Source: Oceanobacillus halotolerans
GTDB lineage: Bacteria > Bacillota > Bacilli > Bacillales > Amphibacillaceae
Reading direction: 5' to 3'
Length of the DNA: 64,000 nt
Assembly: GCF_010993955.1 (NCBI RefSeq)
Contig: NZ_WIXL01000007.1
Location: 62,001 to 126,000 of the forward strand
How positions within the stretch are numbered: position 1 is the first letter of the stretch; each line of letters begins with the position of its first letter. Below are positions 25,854 through 34,463 of this stretch, piece by piece. Under the pieces are notes generated by a model. The model had not been told where the DNA came from. It ran no database searches and worked only from the letters and a program-made list of their open reading frames with translations. Both the position numbers and the translations under genes were made by a program.

Positions 25854-26060
25854 GTGGTGATTTATATTAATCGGAAATTAGTAAAGCAACAAATTAACAA
25901 TTGCACAATAGATGAATTAGAAGCGTGGAGAAAGCATGCTGTAAAGTGTTTGGATTATTATTTAAAATATCCAAATAAATTCGAGGTTGAAGAATGTAAT
26001 TTTGTCATTTTCCATATTGATCAACGGTTAAATGAAAAGAAAGACTCCCAGCAATTCTAG
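25854..26060 (+). CDS. Small cytoplasmic protein, about 66 aa, start uncertain
   Basis: The frame reads INRKLVKQQINNCTIDELE then HAVKCLDYYLKYPNKFEVEE, a helical, charged protein. Two GTG codons at 25854 and 25857 coincide with the AGGTGGTG that would otherwise serve as the ribosome binding site, so translation may begin at a rare ATT a little later. It resembles small sporulation-associated helical proteins in composition only; no family is recognised. Confidence 0.45.
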   Translation: MVIYINRKLVKQQINNCTIDELEAWRKHAVKCLDYYLKYPNKFEVEECNFVIFHIDQRLNEKKDSQQF

Positions 26061-26212
26061 TGTTCCATAATGAGCACAAAATTCTACAATTTCTCGGCCG
26101 GTTACAAATCTACCCCTATCAATACAGATTGCAGGATGATGGCTGGCAAAATAAACTTACCAAATCGGCCTTCCAGTAGTCTCTTCAAATGATTCTATCC
26201 TTCCTTTTTACT

Positions 26213-26271
26213 CGTTAGGAAAAATTTTAGCATAGAAGTGGATTCGACGTGTTTAATGTCCCAAGGATAAA
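26213..26271 (+). repeat. Partial copy of the 125-bp double-hairpin repeat
   Basis: CGTTAGGA, AAAATTTTAGC, GATTCGACGTG and TTTAATGTCCCAAG match the left half of the copies at 34464, 38041 and 47543, with small deletions. Confidence 0.65.
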
Positions 26272-26306
26272 AAAGGAAACAGTCTTTTAGTAGAAAACTG
26301 TCTCCT
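26272..26306 (-). terminator. Terminator of the succinylamino acid racemase operon
   Basis: On the minus strand GGAGACAGT pairs with ACTGTTTCC, followed by six T. It lies just past the stop of the last gene of the operon. Confidence 0.75.
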
Positions 26307-26313
26307 TCGTTCA

Positions 26314-27435
26314 TTACAAGTCGAATGTTTTAACTTCTGTAGTATAGGATTTTAATGCTTCTTCATTAATCTCGTAGCCAATTCCAGGTTTTGTTGGAAC
26401 TTTGATGACACCATCTGTAACGGTCACTTCTGGATCAATAATGTCTTGTTTCCAATAACGAGCTGAACTTGCGGTATCACCTGGAAGAGTAAATTGGGTT
26501 AGGGTTGTTAAGGCAATGTTATGTGCACGGCCAACACCGGCTTCTAACATTCCTCCGCACCATATATCGATACCTTTTTCTTTACAATAATCATGGATTC
26601 GTTTTGCCTCAGTCAGTCCGCCGACACGGCCAATCTTAACATTAATAATTTTACAGCTACCTAACTCAACTGCTTTACGGGCATCTTCAAAGGAATGAAT
26701 GCTTTCGTCTAAACAAACTGGCGTTTCCATTGCCTCTTGTAATGTTGCGTGATCGATAATATCATCATGTGCTAGAGGCTGTTCAATCATCATTAAATTT
26801 AAATCATCTAACTGTTTTAAATGGTCTATGTCATTTAAGGTATAGGCAGAATTTGCATCTGCCATAATTGGTGTGTCTGGGAATTGTTTGCGAACTTCCC
26901 GCAATACATCTACATCCCAGCCTGGCTTGATTTTTATTTTAATGCGCTTATATCCTTCTTTGACATAGTGATCAATAGTATTAATTAAATCCTCCACTGT
27001 TGGTTGGATTCCAATACTAATTCCAACATCAATTTCACTTTTCGTACCACCCAGTGCTTCTGCAAGTGGAATTTCTTTGCGCTTTGCATAAAGGTCCCAT
27101 ATAGCACCTTCCAAAGTAGATTTCGCCATATTGTGACGTCTAATAGATTTAAAAACCTCCAGCACTTCATCAGGATGCTCGATCGTATTTTCCTTTAATA
27201 ATGGAATTAAAAAGTCTTCGATCACATGTTCATTCGTTTTTACGGTTTCTTCACTATACCATGGACTGGTAAAGGCAACTGATTCTCCAAAGCCACGATT
27301 TCCCTTGTCATCGATTATTTCAGTAATAAAGAATTCCTTGGTTTCCATTGTGCCGAAACTAGTTGTGAATGGACTATTTAGCTTCATTTTCACCTTATGT
27401 AGCTTGATTTGTTTTATTGGAATAGACAATATCAT
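26314..27435 (-). CDS. N-succinylamino acid racemase / o-succinylbenzoate synthase (enolase superfamily)
   Basis: 373 residues, MenC-like. The catalytic set is complete: the KxK pair K166/K168 in [11 protein letters not shown], metal ligands D192 (MADAN), E218 (MIEQP) and D243 (LDES), and K267 in INVKIGR. The same fold makes o-succinylbenzoate for menaquinone or racemises N-succinylamino acids. No men genes are nearby; instead a GNAT acyltransferase and an M20 deacylase precede it with gaps of 7 and 15 bp. That trio is the arrangement described in Geobacillus for converting D- to L-amino acids through N-succinyl intermediates, so racemase activity is the likelier role. Both activities can coexist. 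Confidence 0.85.
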   Translation of the reverse strand: MILSIPIKQIKLHKVKMKLNSPFTTSFGTMETKEFFITEIIDDKGNRGFGESVAFTSPWYSEETVKTNEHVIEDFLIPLLKENTIEHPDEVLEVFKSIRRHNMAKSTLEGAIWDLYAKRKEIPLAEALGGTKSEIDVGISIGIQPTVEDLINTIDHYVKEGYKRIKIKIKPGWDVDVLREVRKQFPDTPIMADANSAYTLNDIDHLKQLDDLNLMMIEQPLAHDDIIDHATLQEAMETPVCLDESIHSFEDARKAVELGSCKIINVKIGRVGGLTEAKRIHDYCKEKGIDIWCGGMLEAGVGRAHNIALTTLTQFTLPGDTASSARYWKQDIIDPEVTVTDGVIKVPTKPGIGYEINEEALKSYTTEVKTFDL

Positions 27436-27442
27436 TTCCTCC

Positions 27443-28237
27443 CTATTTTTTGGAAAAGTAATAGTACGTTAAGGCATTGCTGTCATCTCGTATAACATTT
27501 TTGGCAACATACCCGTGTTGAAATAATGCCTGAAAGATTCGACGTGTTTCATACCGCCATTGTTTAGCTCGTTCAATGTTTTCTTTTTTAATGTCTTGAA
27601 AATGTGTTGGGATTGGGACGAACCAGCTATGTTGATCCCCTGTAAAATCAGAGGTAAAGCGTTCGCTAACTTTTGGCACCCCATTCTCATTAACATCTAC
27701 TAATAACTTGTTCGTATCCAATGATAGGTTCGGGGATGTAAAGGTATCGTCCATGTTCCACTCAATTTGGATTCGATCTGTTGGCAATCCTTGATTTAGC
27801 CCATCGTTCATTGAACCATAATGATTCTCTTTATAATGTGCACCAATGGCACCAAGTTTGTGGATATTTAAATAGGCATTCAAGCTTTCTAATGGATCAA
27901 ATGTCCACGTGATCATGGAATAGCCTTTTTCTTTTGCAATTGCTGCCTGCTTCAGTTTCATTTTTCGTCCAAGGCCATCTTTACGATATTCTGGTAAAAT
28001 GCCAAGCATATGGGAACAGAGATAAGGCTTCTCTCCATCAAACCCTGCAAAACTATAAAGAAAGCCAATCATTTTTTCTCCGTCAAAAGCACCTAATATA
28101 ATCCCGCCATTGTTTAATGCTGTATACGTTTGATGAACAGGGGTAGGCGGCATTTGCCAAACCGTTTCCTCTACCACTTGCATGTCTTTCATTTCATCCA
28201 TTGAGGTCAGTTGACGAATATTAATGTGATCTGTCAT
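27443..28237 (-). CDS. GNAT-family acyltransferase, probable D-amino acid N-succinyltransferase
   Basis: About 264 residues; the second ATG (28237) is better spaced from GGGAGGAG than the first (28240). The N-terminal half is [52 protein letters not shown] with the acyl-CoA loop, and [14 protein letters not shown]. The C-terminal half ([10 protein letters not shown] onward) is typical of the COG3375 subgroup. In the known NSAR pathway this enzyme loads succinyl from succinyl-CoA on D-amino acids. The specificity here is inferred from the operon. Confidence 0.8.
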   Translation of the reverse strand: MTDHINIRQLTSMDEMKDMQVVEETVWQMPPTPVHQTYTALNNGGIILGAFDGEKMIGFLYSFAGFDGEKPYLCSHMLGILPEYRKDGLGRKMKLKQAAIAKEKGYSMITWTFDPLESLNAYLNIHKLGAIGAHYKENHYGSMNDGLNQGLPTDRIQIEWNMDDTFTSPNLSLDTNKLLVDVNENGVPKVSERFTSDFTGDQHSWFVPIPTHFQDIKKENIERAKQWRYETRRIFQALFQHGYVAKNVIRDDSNALTYYYFSKK

Positions 28238-28255
28238 CATTTCTCCTCCCTTGAA

Positions 28256-29371
28256 TTATTTCTTTTTAACGGTTTTTCGTAGAGCCGTTGTAATCACATC
28301 AACAGCTGCAGGAATACTATCATGGTTAAAGGTCATTTTCGGATGATGTAAACCTGGTTCTAAGTCACATCCGACTGCTAACATGGTCGCTTTTACTTGA
28401 GGTCGTTTTATCGTATAAAAATGAAAGTCATCGCCACCTGTTGTAGTGATCATTGGTTTTGTGTTTGCTTCCCCAACGGTTTCTACAATAGCTTCATGCA
28501 TAATGGCTGTTGCTTCATCATTGATAACGGCAGCAGCTATGTTGGCACCGATGTTTAAGTCAATGTCAACGTTATGGTAAGTGGATAGCATATAGGCAAT
28601 TCCCTCCACTTTTTTCATCAATATATCCATTCCTTCATTGGTTTGCGCCCGCATATCAATCGCAAATGTCGCATTTCCTGGAATGATGTTGAAGCTTTTA
28701 CCACCTGCTTGGAAGGATGTCATTTTTACCGAGTATGGAATCATAGGATCAAGATGAATGTTGTTTAAATGCTGAAAAAATTCCGTTCCCACTTGGATCG
28801 CATTAGCATTTAAATGAGGACGTGCACCATGCGCATCATCACCTCGAATGTGTCCCTCAACAAAGCGTGCAGCACCATGTCGGATAGCTGGAGCAAATTG
28901 GCCATTCCGTAATTCCTGAATTGGTCTTAAATGCATGCCATATAGATAGTCGACATCATCAATAATTCCCTCTTCTACAAGTGCAAGCGCACCTGTTCCT
29001 TTTTCTTCAGCTGGCTGGAAAATAAATCGGAATGTTCCTTCGTCAGGTACACCATTTTCCAATAGAGATAAAATACTGCCAATTACAATTGTCATATGAG
29101 CGTCATGACCGCAAGAGTGATTGGCTTGGAATGTTCCATCTACTTCTTGCCATAATGCATCTATATCTGCTCGTAAGGCGACAACGGGTTTTCCCTCTCC
29201 AACTTCTATGACGAGTCCTGGATTGTCTCCAAATGTGTTAATAGTACAATCATATGATTCAAATAAAGACTTGATGTATTGTGTTGTATTATGCTCTTCC
29301 CAGCTTATTTCAGGATGTTGGTGTAAATGACGAAATACTTCTTCTAATTTGTTCGTAATCGTTGTTTCCAT
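28256..29371 (-). CDS. M20-family amidohydrolase, probable N-succinyl-L-amino acid desuccinylase
   Basis: 371 residues from ATG 29371 with AAAAGGAG upstream; first gene of the operon. ALRADIDAL, NHSCGHDAHMTI, QPAEEKGTGAL and MTSFQAGGKSFNIIPGNA are the metal-binding and lid motifs of M20 aminoacylase/carboxypeptidase-like enzymes (HxCGHDAH, PAEE). In the trio it would release L-amino acid from N-succinyl-L-amino acid, making the route irreversible. Without the context I would call it an N-acyl-amino acid hydrolase. Confidence 0.85.
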   Translation of the reverse strand: METTITNKLEEVFRHLHQHPEISWEEHNTTQYIKSLFESYDCTINTFGDNPGLVIEVGEGKPVVALRADIDALWQEVDGTFQANHSCGHDAHMTIVIGSILSLLENGVPDEGTFRFIFQPAEEKGTGALALVEEGIIDDVDYLYGMHLRPIQELRNGQFAPAIRHGAARFVEGHIRGDDAHGARPHLNANAIQVGTEFFQHLNNIHLDPMIPYSVKMTSFQAGGKSFNIIPGNATFAIDMRAQTNEGMDILMKKVEGIAYMLSTYHNVDIDLNIGANIAAAVINDEATAIMHEAIVETVGEANTKPMITTTGGDDFHFYTIKRPQVKATMLAVGCDLEPGLHHPKMTFNHDSIPAAVDVITTALRKTVKKK

Positions 29372-29457
29372 GAAAACTACTCCTTTTCTATAATGGCTGT
29401 TCGCTTAAAGACTGTTGCTTTTTCAAGTATAAATTTTAATGAATAGTTGATAGATCT

Positions 29458-29700
29458 CGGCGACAAGCCAAGTTTTATATTCGGGGGTGACTAAGGTGCT
29501 TCCGCTTTTCTATAGAGGAAGCTAAAAGCATCTGTCCGCGGTAAAGAGGACACTGTGAAAACGTAAAGTTTGAATAGATGTCGCACTTATGACCGCGGTG
29601 AAAGCGACTGTCCGAAGCGGAAATCAACTACACTTTTAAGACGTATTATATAAATGTTGCGACGGAAAAAAACAACAAAGAATACGAAAAGGTCCTGTCT
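29458..29700. repeat. Composite repeat region with a fragment of the 296-bp element
   Basis: 29458-29509 matches the end of the 296-bp element (GGCGACAAGCCAAGTTTT, TCGGGGGTGA, TAAGGTGCTT). 29530-29625 reversed matches 55742-55802 (GCGACATCT, CAAACTTTACGTTTTCACAG) and ends in the TTCCGCTTCGGACAGTCGC word, also seen at 60294. 29640-29695 resembles 56090-56140. It separates the operon from its RpiR-type neighbour; no gene is seen. Confidence 0.65.
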
Positions 29701-29706
29701 GATTAA

Positions 29707-30549
29707 TTAGGCAAAGAAATCTTCTGCGTTCATCGCGTCAAATTGTTTAACACGCTGTTGAAAGTCTTCGGTGTTGCGTAATGAAATAGACGATATGATA
29801 CCATTCATTAGTGAAAAGACAACTGGTGCTGCATCTAATGTGGATTTCACATTTAACTGTACATGAAGCGATAAATCAGCAATGTCAGTAATTGGTGCGT
29901 AGAATGTATCGGTAAAAGCTAATACAAAAGCACCCTGTTGCTTGGCCAATTTCGCAATGTGAAGGCTGTCGACTGCATAGCGATGAAAGGAAAAGACGAT
30001 CACTACACTGTTTTTTGTTAAATCACTTATTCGTAAAAGTACGTCATCCGTAGTTGGTTGATAAAGGCGGGTGTTCCCAAGTATCAGATCTAATGCAAAA
30101 GCAAACCAACTAGCCATCGCATGAGATGATCGAACACCTGCCACTAGTCGTTGATCAGCCTGTGCTAGTTTGGTAACGGCCATTTCCAAGTCTTGTTCAG
30201 ACATATGCTCAGCAAATGCTTGAATTGTAGAACTATCATTCTGCATGAAGCTTTTTACAGAATGCTTATTAGGATTGTCTGTGATTTTTGGCTCTAAATA
30301 GTCACTTAAGCTACTTTTTTGAAATAAATGATGTTGTACATCCTCTTGTAGTGCACGATAGCCAGTATATCCAATCTCATTTGCAAAACGAATAACCGTT
30401 GTTTCGCTAACACCAATTTGTTTTCCAGCTTGTGCTGCAGACTTGACAGCAAAAACTTTTGGATCATGAAAAAAGTGGGTTGCGGTCTTTTTTAATCCCT
30501 TGGAAAAATTGGCTTGTTGTTGTTTGATGTTGTTGAAAATTTTATCCAT
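29707..30549 (-). CDS. RpiR/MurR-family transcriptional regulator
   Basis: 280 residues. The N-terminal HTH (about 1-77) includes AVKSAAQAGKQIGVSETTVI and RFANEIGYTGYRALQED; a SIS sugar-isomerase-like domain (about 120-250) includes LVAGVRSSHAMASWFAFAL and VVIVFSFHRYAVDSLHIAK. Members sense phosphosugars or other small ligands. It lies upstream of and parallel to the succinylamino acid racemase operon, so it may control it; the 335-bp gap is filled by repeats and weakens that inference. Confidence 0.88.
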   Translation of the reverse strand: MDKIFNNIKQQQANFSKGLKKTATHFFHDPKVFAVKSAAQAGKQIGVSETTVIRFANEIGYTGYRALQEDVQHHLFQKSSLSDYLEPKITDNPNKHSVKSFMQNDSSTIQAFAEHMSEQDLEMAVTKLAQADQRLVAGVRSSHAMASWFAFALDLILGNTRLYQPTTDDVLLRISDLTKNSVVIVFSFHRYAVDSLHIAKLAKQQGAFVLAFTDTFYAPITDIADLSLHVQLNVKSTLDAAPVVFSLMNGIISSISLRNTEDFQQRVKQFDAMNAEDFFA

Positions 30550-30793
30550 CTATTATCCCTCGCTTCATCCAACCATGTACATTATGTAGGAAGTAAAGTG
30601 TATCCTTCAACAGTTTTTATGAGAAAGGAAACGCTTTATTTATTAGGTGTACTTTACCACAATTCGCTTATTTTCTCAATAAAAAATTTTCAAATTATTA
30701 ATAACTACTGGATATCTAGGTACTTGCTCATACAAATAAAGGGTCTTTGCCATACGTTATTAGTGAATGATCCCATACGAAAGGAGTAATTAT

Positions 30794-31132
30794 ATGTCAC
30801 ATTGCCCAAGAAGAATAGTTTATCCTACAAAGCATAATATGGTTCATCATTGCACACACGATATGGTGGAGCATGTTCATCCATCACACACAACAGTGAT
30901 GAATCATCACTTAACGAAAAATAAGCATGTGTATCCTCATTCTACTTCAGTAGTTAATACAGCAAATAGTGTAGATGTATATGGAGGTTCCTACCAAGTT
31001 CCTGCACCACCACGTCCAACACCAGGTGTCGGACCAGTAGCAGGACCAGGAGCAGGAGTACCAGGAGCAGTACCAGGACCGGTACCAGGACCAGGCGTTG
31101 CACCTGGTGTCCCAAGAAGAAGACCTTGGTAA
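30794..31132 (+). CDS. cotD: CotD-family inner spore coat protein
   Basis: 112 residues from ATG 30794 with AAAGGAG nine bases upstream. The His-rich part HVHPSHTTVMNHHLTKNKHV and YPHSTSVVN is the CotD signature. The C-terminal third is Gly/Pro/Val-rich (PVAGPGAGVPGAVPGPVPG), which varies among coat proteins. It is assembled in the inner coat in the mother cell under sigma-K/GerE. CATACGTTA at 30751-30759 fits a sigma-K -10 (CATAnnnTA), with no clear -35. Confidence 0.85.
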   Translation: MSHCPRRIVYPTKHNMVHHCTHDMVEHVHPSHTTVMNHHLTKNKHVYPHSTSVVNTANSVDVYGGSYQVPAPPRPTPGVGPVAGPGAGVPGAVPGPVPGPGVAPGVPRRRPW

Positions 31133-31145
31133 AGTAGAGATTTAG

Positions 31146-31177
31146 AAAAAGCTGGCACTAAATCGCCAGCTTTTTCT
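31146..31177 (+). terminator. Rho-independent terminator after cotD
   Basis: AAAAAGCTGG and CCAGCTTTTT form a ten-pair stem with a ten-base loop. Confidence 0.88.
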
Positions 31178-31251
31178 TTGTTGAACACTGCATAGTAGTA
31201 GATGTGATGGAATAATATCGATATAATGGGACAAGGTTAGGTGGTTAATAC

Positions 31252-31803
31252 ATGAAAATTTTAACAGTTACTGGATATAAACCAATGGAATTATCGATTT
31301 TTAAACAGGATGATAAGCGAATTCATTTTATAAAGGCTGCTATTCAAAAAAGACTGATCCCTTTTATAGAGGAAGGGTTGGATTGGGTAATCCTTTCTGG
31401 CCAAATGGGAGTGGAATTGTGGACGGCTGATATCATTTTAGAACTGCAGGAAACATATGATATAAAATTTGCGATTATCCCGCCATTTGAAAACCAAGAA
31501 AGTCGCTGGCCTGAACCAATGCAGCATCATTATCAAGAATTAATAGCGATCGCAGACTTTTACAAGCCATTATATCAAGGAGATTATAAAGGTCCTTATC
31601 AATTTCAAGCGAAAAACAAGTGGTTAATCGATAAAAGTGATGGATGCTTAATCTTATTGGATGAAGAATTCCCAGGAAGTAATCGCTATTTTTATAATGA
31701 AGCAAAACAACAAGTTGATTATCCAATTTATTTGATCACACCGGCTGATTTAGAGGATATTGTTGAAGAAATTCGGATGGCTGACCCTAATTATTGGGAT
31801 TGA
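31252..31803 (+). CDS. ypsA: YpsA (DUF1273, SLOG superfamily)
   Basis: 183 residues. TVTGYKPMELSIF at the start, DWVILSGQMGVELWTADI, PPFENQESRWPEPMQ and CLILLDEEFPGSNRYF are the family signatures; the SLOG fold binds nucleotide-derived ligands. B. subtilis YpsA contributes to cell division control and oxidative stress resistance. Its usual neighbour gpsB is absent here. The next feature downstream is the 21-bp repeat array. Confidence 0.92.
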   Translation: MKILTVTGYKPMELSIFKQDDKRIHFIKAAIQKRLIPFIEEGLDWVILSGQMGVELWTADIILELQETYDIKFAIIPPFENQESRWPEPMQHHYQELIAIADFYKPLYQGDYKGPYQFQAKNKWLIDKSDGCLILLDEEFPGSNRYFYNEAKQQVDYPIYLITPADLEDIVEEIRMADPNYWD

Positions 31804-31823
31804 TTTTGTTGTTGGAGGAGGAG

Positions 31824-31929
31824 TGGCTCAAGTTCTAAGTTGAGGCGCTTAAGTTCACAGTTTAATGGCTCAAGTTCACAATTTTTCGGCTCGAGTTTAC
31901 AATTGAGCCGCTCAAAGTTCACAATTCAC
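31824..31929 (+). repeat. Upstream array of 21-bp repeats (five units) before the NERD gene
   Basis: Five units start at 31824, 31845, 31866, 31887 and 31908 with consensus NGGCTCAAGTTCACAATTNNN. The spacing is exactly 21 bp up to the last unit, which has one extra A. Unit 31887 to 31912 forms a hairpin with arms CGGCTC and GAGCCG. The array lies between the ypsA stop and the NERD start and shares its unit with the array at 33001. Confidence 0.9.
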
Positions 31930-32008
31930 CTTTATTTTTAAGTAAAATGAAGGATCTTTGTTTAATATTGTCGAATATAAATGCATAAAAAAGAAAGGTA
32001 GTGTCGAT

Positions 32009-32986
32009 GTGATTATTAAGTCTCACGATTTCCCCTGTCAACTCCTCCAAACAGAAGCGTTAGATAGAAGACTCCCTTCGTACCATCCGCAAAAAGATAA
32101 TGTAAGCAGTAAAGCAAAGATCCTTCGAGCTGGTTTTCATGGTGAGCAATCTCTAGATTTTCCACTCAGTTTTCTTCCAAAGGATAAATACCTCATCTTT
32201 CATAATCTCCGTATTCCCGATTCTTCTGGATTTTTTCAACTAGATGCACTGATTCTTTCACCCTATTTTATTCTAATTATCGAGGTTAAAAATATATATG
32301 GGAATGTCATTTTTGATAACATGGGACAAATGATACGCCAAACGGGTGAAACAGAAGAGCGGTTTGATAATCCGATTGACCAAGTGAACTTGCAGCATTT
32401 TCGCCTTTCACGGTGGCTAACAGAACAGCACTATCCACCTATTCCCATAGAGGGTATCGTCGTCTATACGAATCCGACTACTATATTAAAAAATCTCACG
32501 GATAACCCACATATAATCGAAAAAGTCATGCATAAAGAAAAAATGCTCTCCAAAATCCACGAGTTATCTAATAAATATCCTTCCAAACGCTTTTCAGAAG
32601 ATCAATTAAGGGAGATTTCCGCACAACTCCTTTCACAACATACCCCAGTAAAAACGGACATAATGGAAAAGTATCAGGTGAAAAGTGAACAGCTTATAAA
32701 AGGGATAGTTTGTCCATGTTGCAAGGCAATTTCTATTCCATATCATAGGGGTAAATGGTATTGTGACCAGTGTGGTGCAGTATCTCGGACTGCCTATCTA
32801 AATGGACTTGCTGATTATGCTTTACTAATCAATCCTTTCATTACGAATAGACAAGCTCGCTCATTTTTACAAATAACATCCATTAGTACAATGAGAAAGC
32901 TACTACAAAAGGCAAAACTAAAACAATTTGGCACGACAAGCGGTTCCCGATATAGGTTGAATGTTGAGACCTTACTAAGTGAGTAG
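32009..32986 (+). CDS. NERD-domain (nuclease-related) protein with zinc ribbon and C-terminal HTH-like end
   Basis: 325 residues. The start is taken as GTG 32009, preceded by AAAGAAAGG; the frame stays open to 31958 without a better site. The NERD domain (about 45-150) shows GFHGEQSLDFPL, LIFHNLRIPDSSGFFQLDAL and ILIIEVKN, giving the D-x(n)-ExK catalytic pattern of the PD-(D/E)XK-like fold. A zinc ribbon follows: CPCC at about 232-235 and CDQC at about 249-252. The last 60 residues (NRQARSFLQITSISTMRKLL) look like a helix-turn-helix and may bind DNA. NERD proteins are poorly characterised. Flanking repeat arrays on both sides suggest a functional link. Confidence 0.85.
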   Translation: MIIKSHDFPCQLLQTEALDRRLPSYHPQKDNVSSKAKILRAGFHGEQSLDFPLSFLPKDKYLIFHNLRIPDSSGFFQLDALILSPYFILIIEVKNIYGNVIFDNMGQMIRQTGETEERFDNPIDQVNLQHFRLSRWLTEQHYPPIPIEGIVVYTNPTTILKNLTDNPHIIEKVMHKEKMLSKIHELSNKYPSKRFSEDQLREISAQLLSQHTPVKTDIMEKYQVKSEQLIKGIVCPCCKAISIPYHRGKWYCDQCGAVSRTAYLNGLADYALLINPFITNRQARSFLQITSISTMRKLLQKAKLKQFGTTSGSRYRLNVETLLSE

Positions 32987-33000
32987 ACTAAAATTAGTGT

Positions 33001-33260
33001 TCGGCTCAAGTTCACAATTGAGGCGCTCAACACCGTGTTCAGGGCGCCCATCTTACCAACTAAATTGCTCAACTTCGCATGCAAAGTGCTCAAGTTCACA
33101 GCAAATCGGCTCAAGTTCACAATTGAAGCGCTCAACACAAGCACAAGCGCCCATCTTACCAACTAAATTGCTCAACACCGCATGCAAAGCGCTCAAGTTC
33201 ACAGCAAATCGGCTCAAGTTCACAATTAAAGCGCTCAACACAAGCATAAGCTCCCATCAT
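33001..33260 (+). repeat. Downstream higher-order array of 21-bp repeats after the NERD gene
   Basis: Twelve to thirteen degenerate units of 19-21 bp, each with GCTCAA or GCGCCC at the same phase, are grouped into a super-repeat of five units: 33001-33105, 33106-33208 and a partial third from 33209. Within it TCGGCTCAAGTTCACAATT, GCGCCCATCTTACCAACTAA and AGTTCACAGCAAA recur in fixed order. It begins 14 bp after the NERD stop codon. Confidence 0.92.
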
Positions 33261-33264
33261 AAAA

Positions 33265-33303
33265 AAAGCGAGACTCTCCACATTTTCAGGAGCATCTCGC
33301 TTT
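33265..33303 (-). terminator. Rho-independent terminator of the DUF1906 gene
   Basis: AAAGCGAGA and TCTCGCTTT pair; on the minus strand seven T follow. It also closes the downstream repeat array. Confidence 0.8.
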
Positions 33304-33309
33304 GTAGTG

Positions 33310-34107
33310 TTACCACAAGTAATCTAACATGTCGCCAGTAAATAGATTGGTGTCAATATTACATGCTTCAGCTTCTAATCCATACTGCCAACCATATACC
33401 ATTGCGTTATCAGGTCCTTGTGGGTTAAATTCAGGAGCGTTATCTTTTGTGGTAATTCCTTCTTGAGGATAAGCAGTCCATACGACAGTGTTTTCTTGCT
33501 TTTGTTGATCCATTCCGTTAAACGCGTTTAATAAATCACTACTACTTTCATCAAATACACCGTAGACTCCTGGTTCGTATGGTGAATCGGATAAGGTGTC
33601 ATACCAGCCTTCTAGGAATTCAGCATTGACAGGATAGCTAGGTTCAACATCCAAAAATAAGGCTACACCATCTGAAATATTAAGATCCTCGGCATAACTA
33701 ATCGCTTCTTCTGCGTGGCTAACCCCGTTATCATAGCCTGTAACATCATTTGCGTGGTTATAAATAACAAGGATTTGTACATCTTGATTATGCAGACGAT
33801 CTACTTCATCAGTATCTAGCCCCTGTGAAACACCTTCACGGTCACCTAAATAGCGACCCCAAACTTCTGGTTCTCCAAAGTTATCGACAACACATTGATA
33901 CATGTTATCATCTGTATAACTTGCCGAATCGACACCCCAATGAATTTCATCCCCATTTCCGTTACCGTTGCCATTCCCATTAGAACCATTTCCGTTACCA
34001 TTTCCATTATCGGATGATGAATCATCGAAGAAGAACACATTTAACAAAAATGGGATTGCTATTACAATCGCTAAACCGATTAGTGACCAAATTTGGTATC
34101 TTTTCAT
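33310..34107 (-). CDS. Membrane-anchored DUF1906 glycoside hydrolase-like protein
   Basis: 265 residues; ATG 34107 has GGGAGGATCGAA upstream, so the longer frame to 34233 is rejected. One N-terminal membrane helix (WSLIGLAIVIAIPFLLNVFF), then an Asn-Gly repeat linker (NGNGNGNG, residues about 34-55) encoded by a 6-bp microsatellite, then a TIM-barrel-like domain: WGVDSASYTDDNMY, WGRYLGD, ILVIYNHANDV, ALFLDVEPSYP and YGWQYG. These are features of the Rv2525c/GH25-like DUF1906 group, thought to act on the cell wall. Located outside the membrane. Confidence 0.8.
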   Translation of the reverse strand: MKRYQIWSLIGLAIVIAIPFLLNVFFFDDSSSDNGNGNGNGSNGNGNGNGNGDEIHWGVDSASYTDDNMYQCVVDNFGEPEVWGRYLGDREGVSQGLDTDEVDRLHNQDVQILVIYNHANDVTGYDNGVSHAEEAISYAEDLNISDGVALFLDVEPSYPVNAEFLEGWYDTLSDSPYEPGVYGVFDESSSDLLNAFNGMDQQKQENTVVWTAYPQEGITTKDNAPEFNPQGPDNAMVYGWQYGLEAEACNIDTNLFTGDMLDYLW

Positions 34108-34281
34108 TTCGATCCTCCCTTCGCACCTATAGCAGTGTATTAAGGGTGAATCGAATGAGTGTAGGCAAATAACTAGTAAATTTGAAAAAAGGCATCTGCC
34201 GAATAAGGATAAATAGCTTTGCAAAAATCGCACAAACTAACGATGTCCCCTTGTAAATAGCCTTAGGAAAGGAGCATGACA

Positions 34282-34434
34282 ATGTCTGGTAAACCAAAAG
34301 GTCCAAAGCAGCAAAAACAACCAAACCTACCAAAAAGCCCGAAATTACCATATGGTGAATCATTAGATGGATCTCATAAAGTAAAACAACGAAATCATAC
34401 AAGAGAAAAGAACAATCCTGGACATGGCATGTAG
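34282..34434 (+). CDS. sspP: Small acid-soluble spore protein P (SspP/CotL)
   Basis: 50 residues from ATG 34282, with GAAAGGAG upstream. The C-terminal half SHKVKQRNHTREKNNPGHGM matches the conserved KKVKNRNHTRQKHN block of B. subtilis SspP, and the N-terminus is Lys/Gln/Pro-rich as in that family. SspP is a minor forespore protein expressed under sigma-G; its role is undefined. A compact terminator follows the stop by 1 bp. Confidence 0.85.
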   Translation: MSGKPKGPKQQKQPNLPKSPKLPYGESLDGSHKVKQRNHTREKNNPGHGM

Positions 34435-34435
34435 G

Positions 34436-34463
34436 AAAAAGGCAGTTAATAGCTGCCTTTTTT
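34436..34463 (+). terminator. Rho-independent terminator after sspP
   Basis: AAAAAGGCAG and CTGCCTTTTTT flank a short loop. Confidence 0.85.

Noticed and set aside
26074-26196. A 40-codon plus-strand frame (ATG 26074 region)
   Set aside because: No ribosome binding site, no recognisable composition, and it lies between a real gene and a repeat fragment.
31824-33260. NERD-flanking arrays as a CRISPR array
   Set aside because: Units are contiguous 19-21-bp degenerate repeats without unique spacers, and no cas gene is present.
32979-33341. Frames on both strands across the downstream repeat array
   Set aside because: They arise from the 21-bp (seven-codon) period; phase is broken by 19-bp units and there is no start signal.
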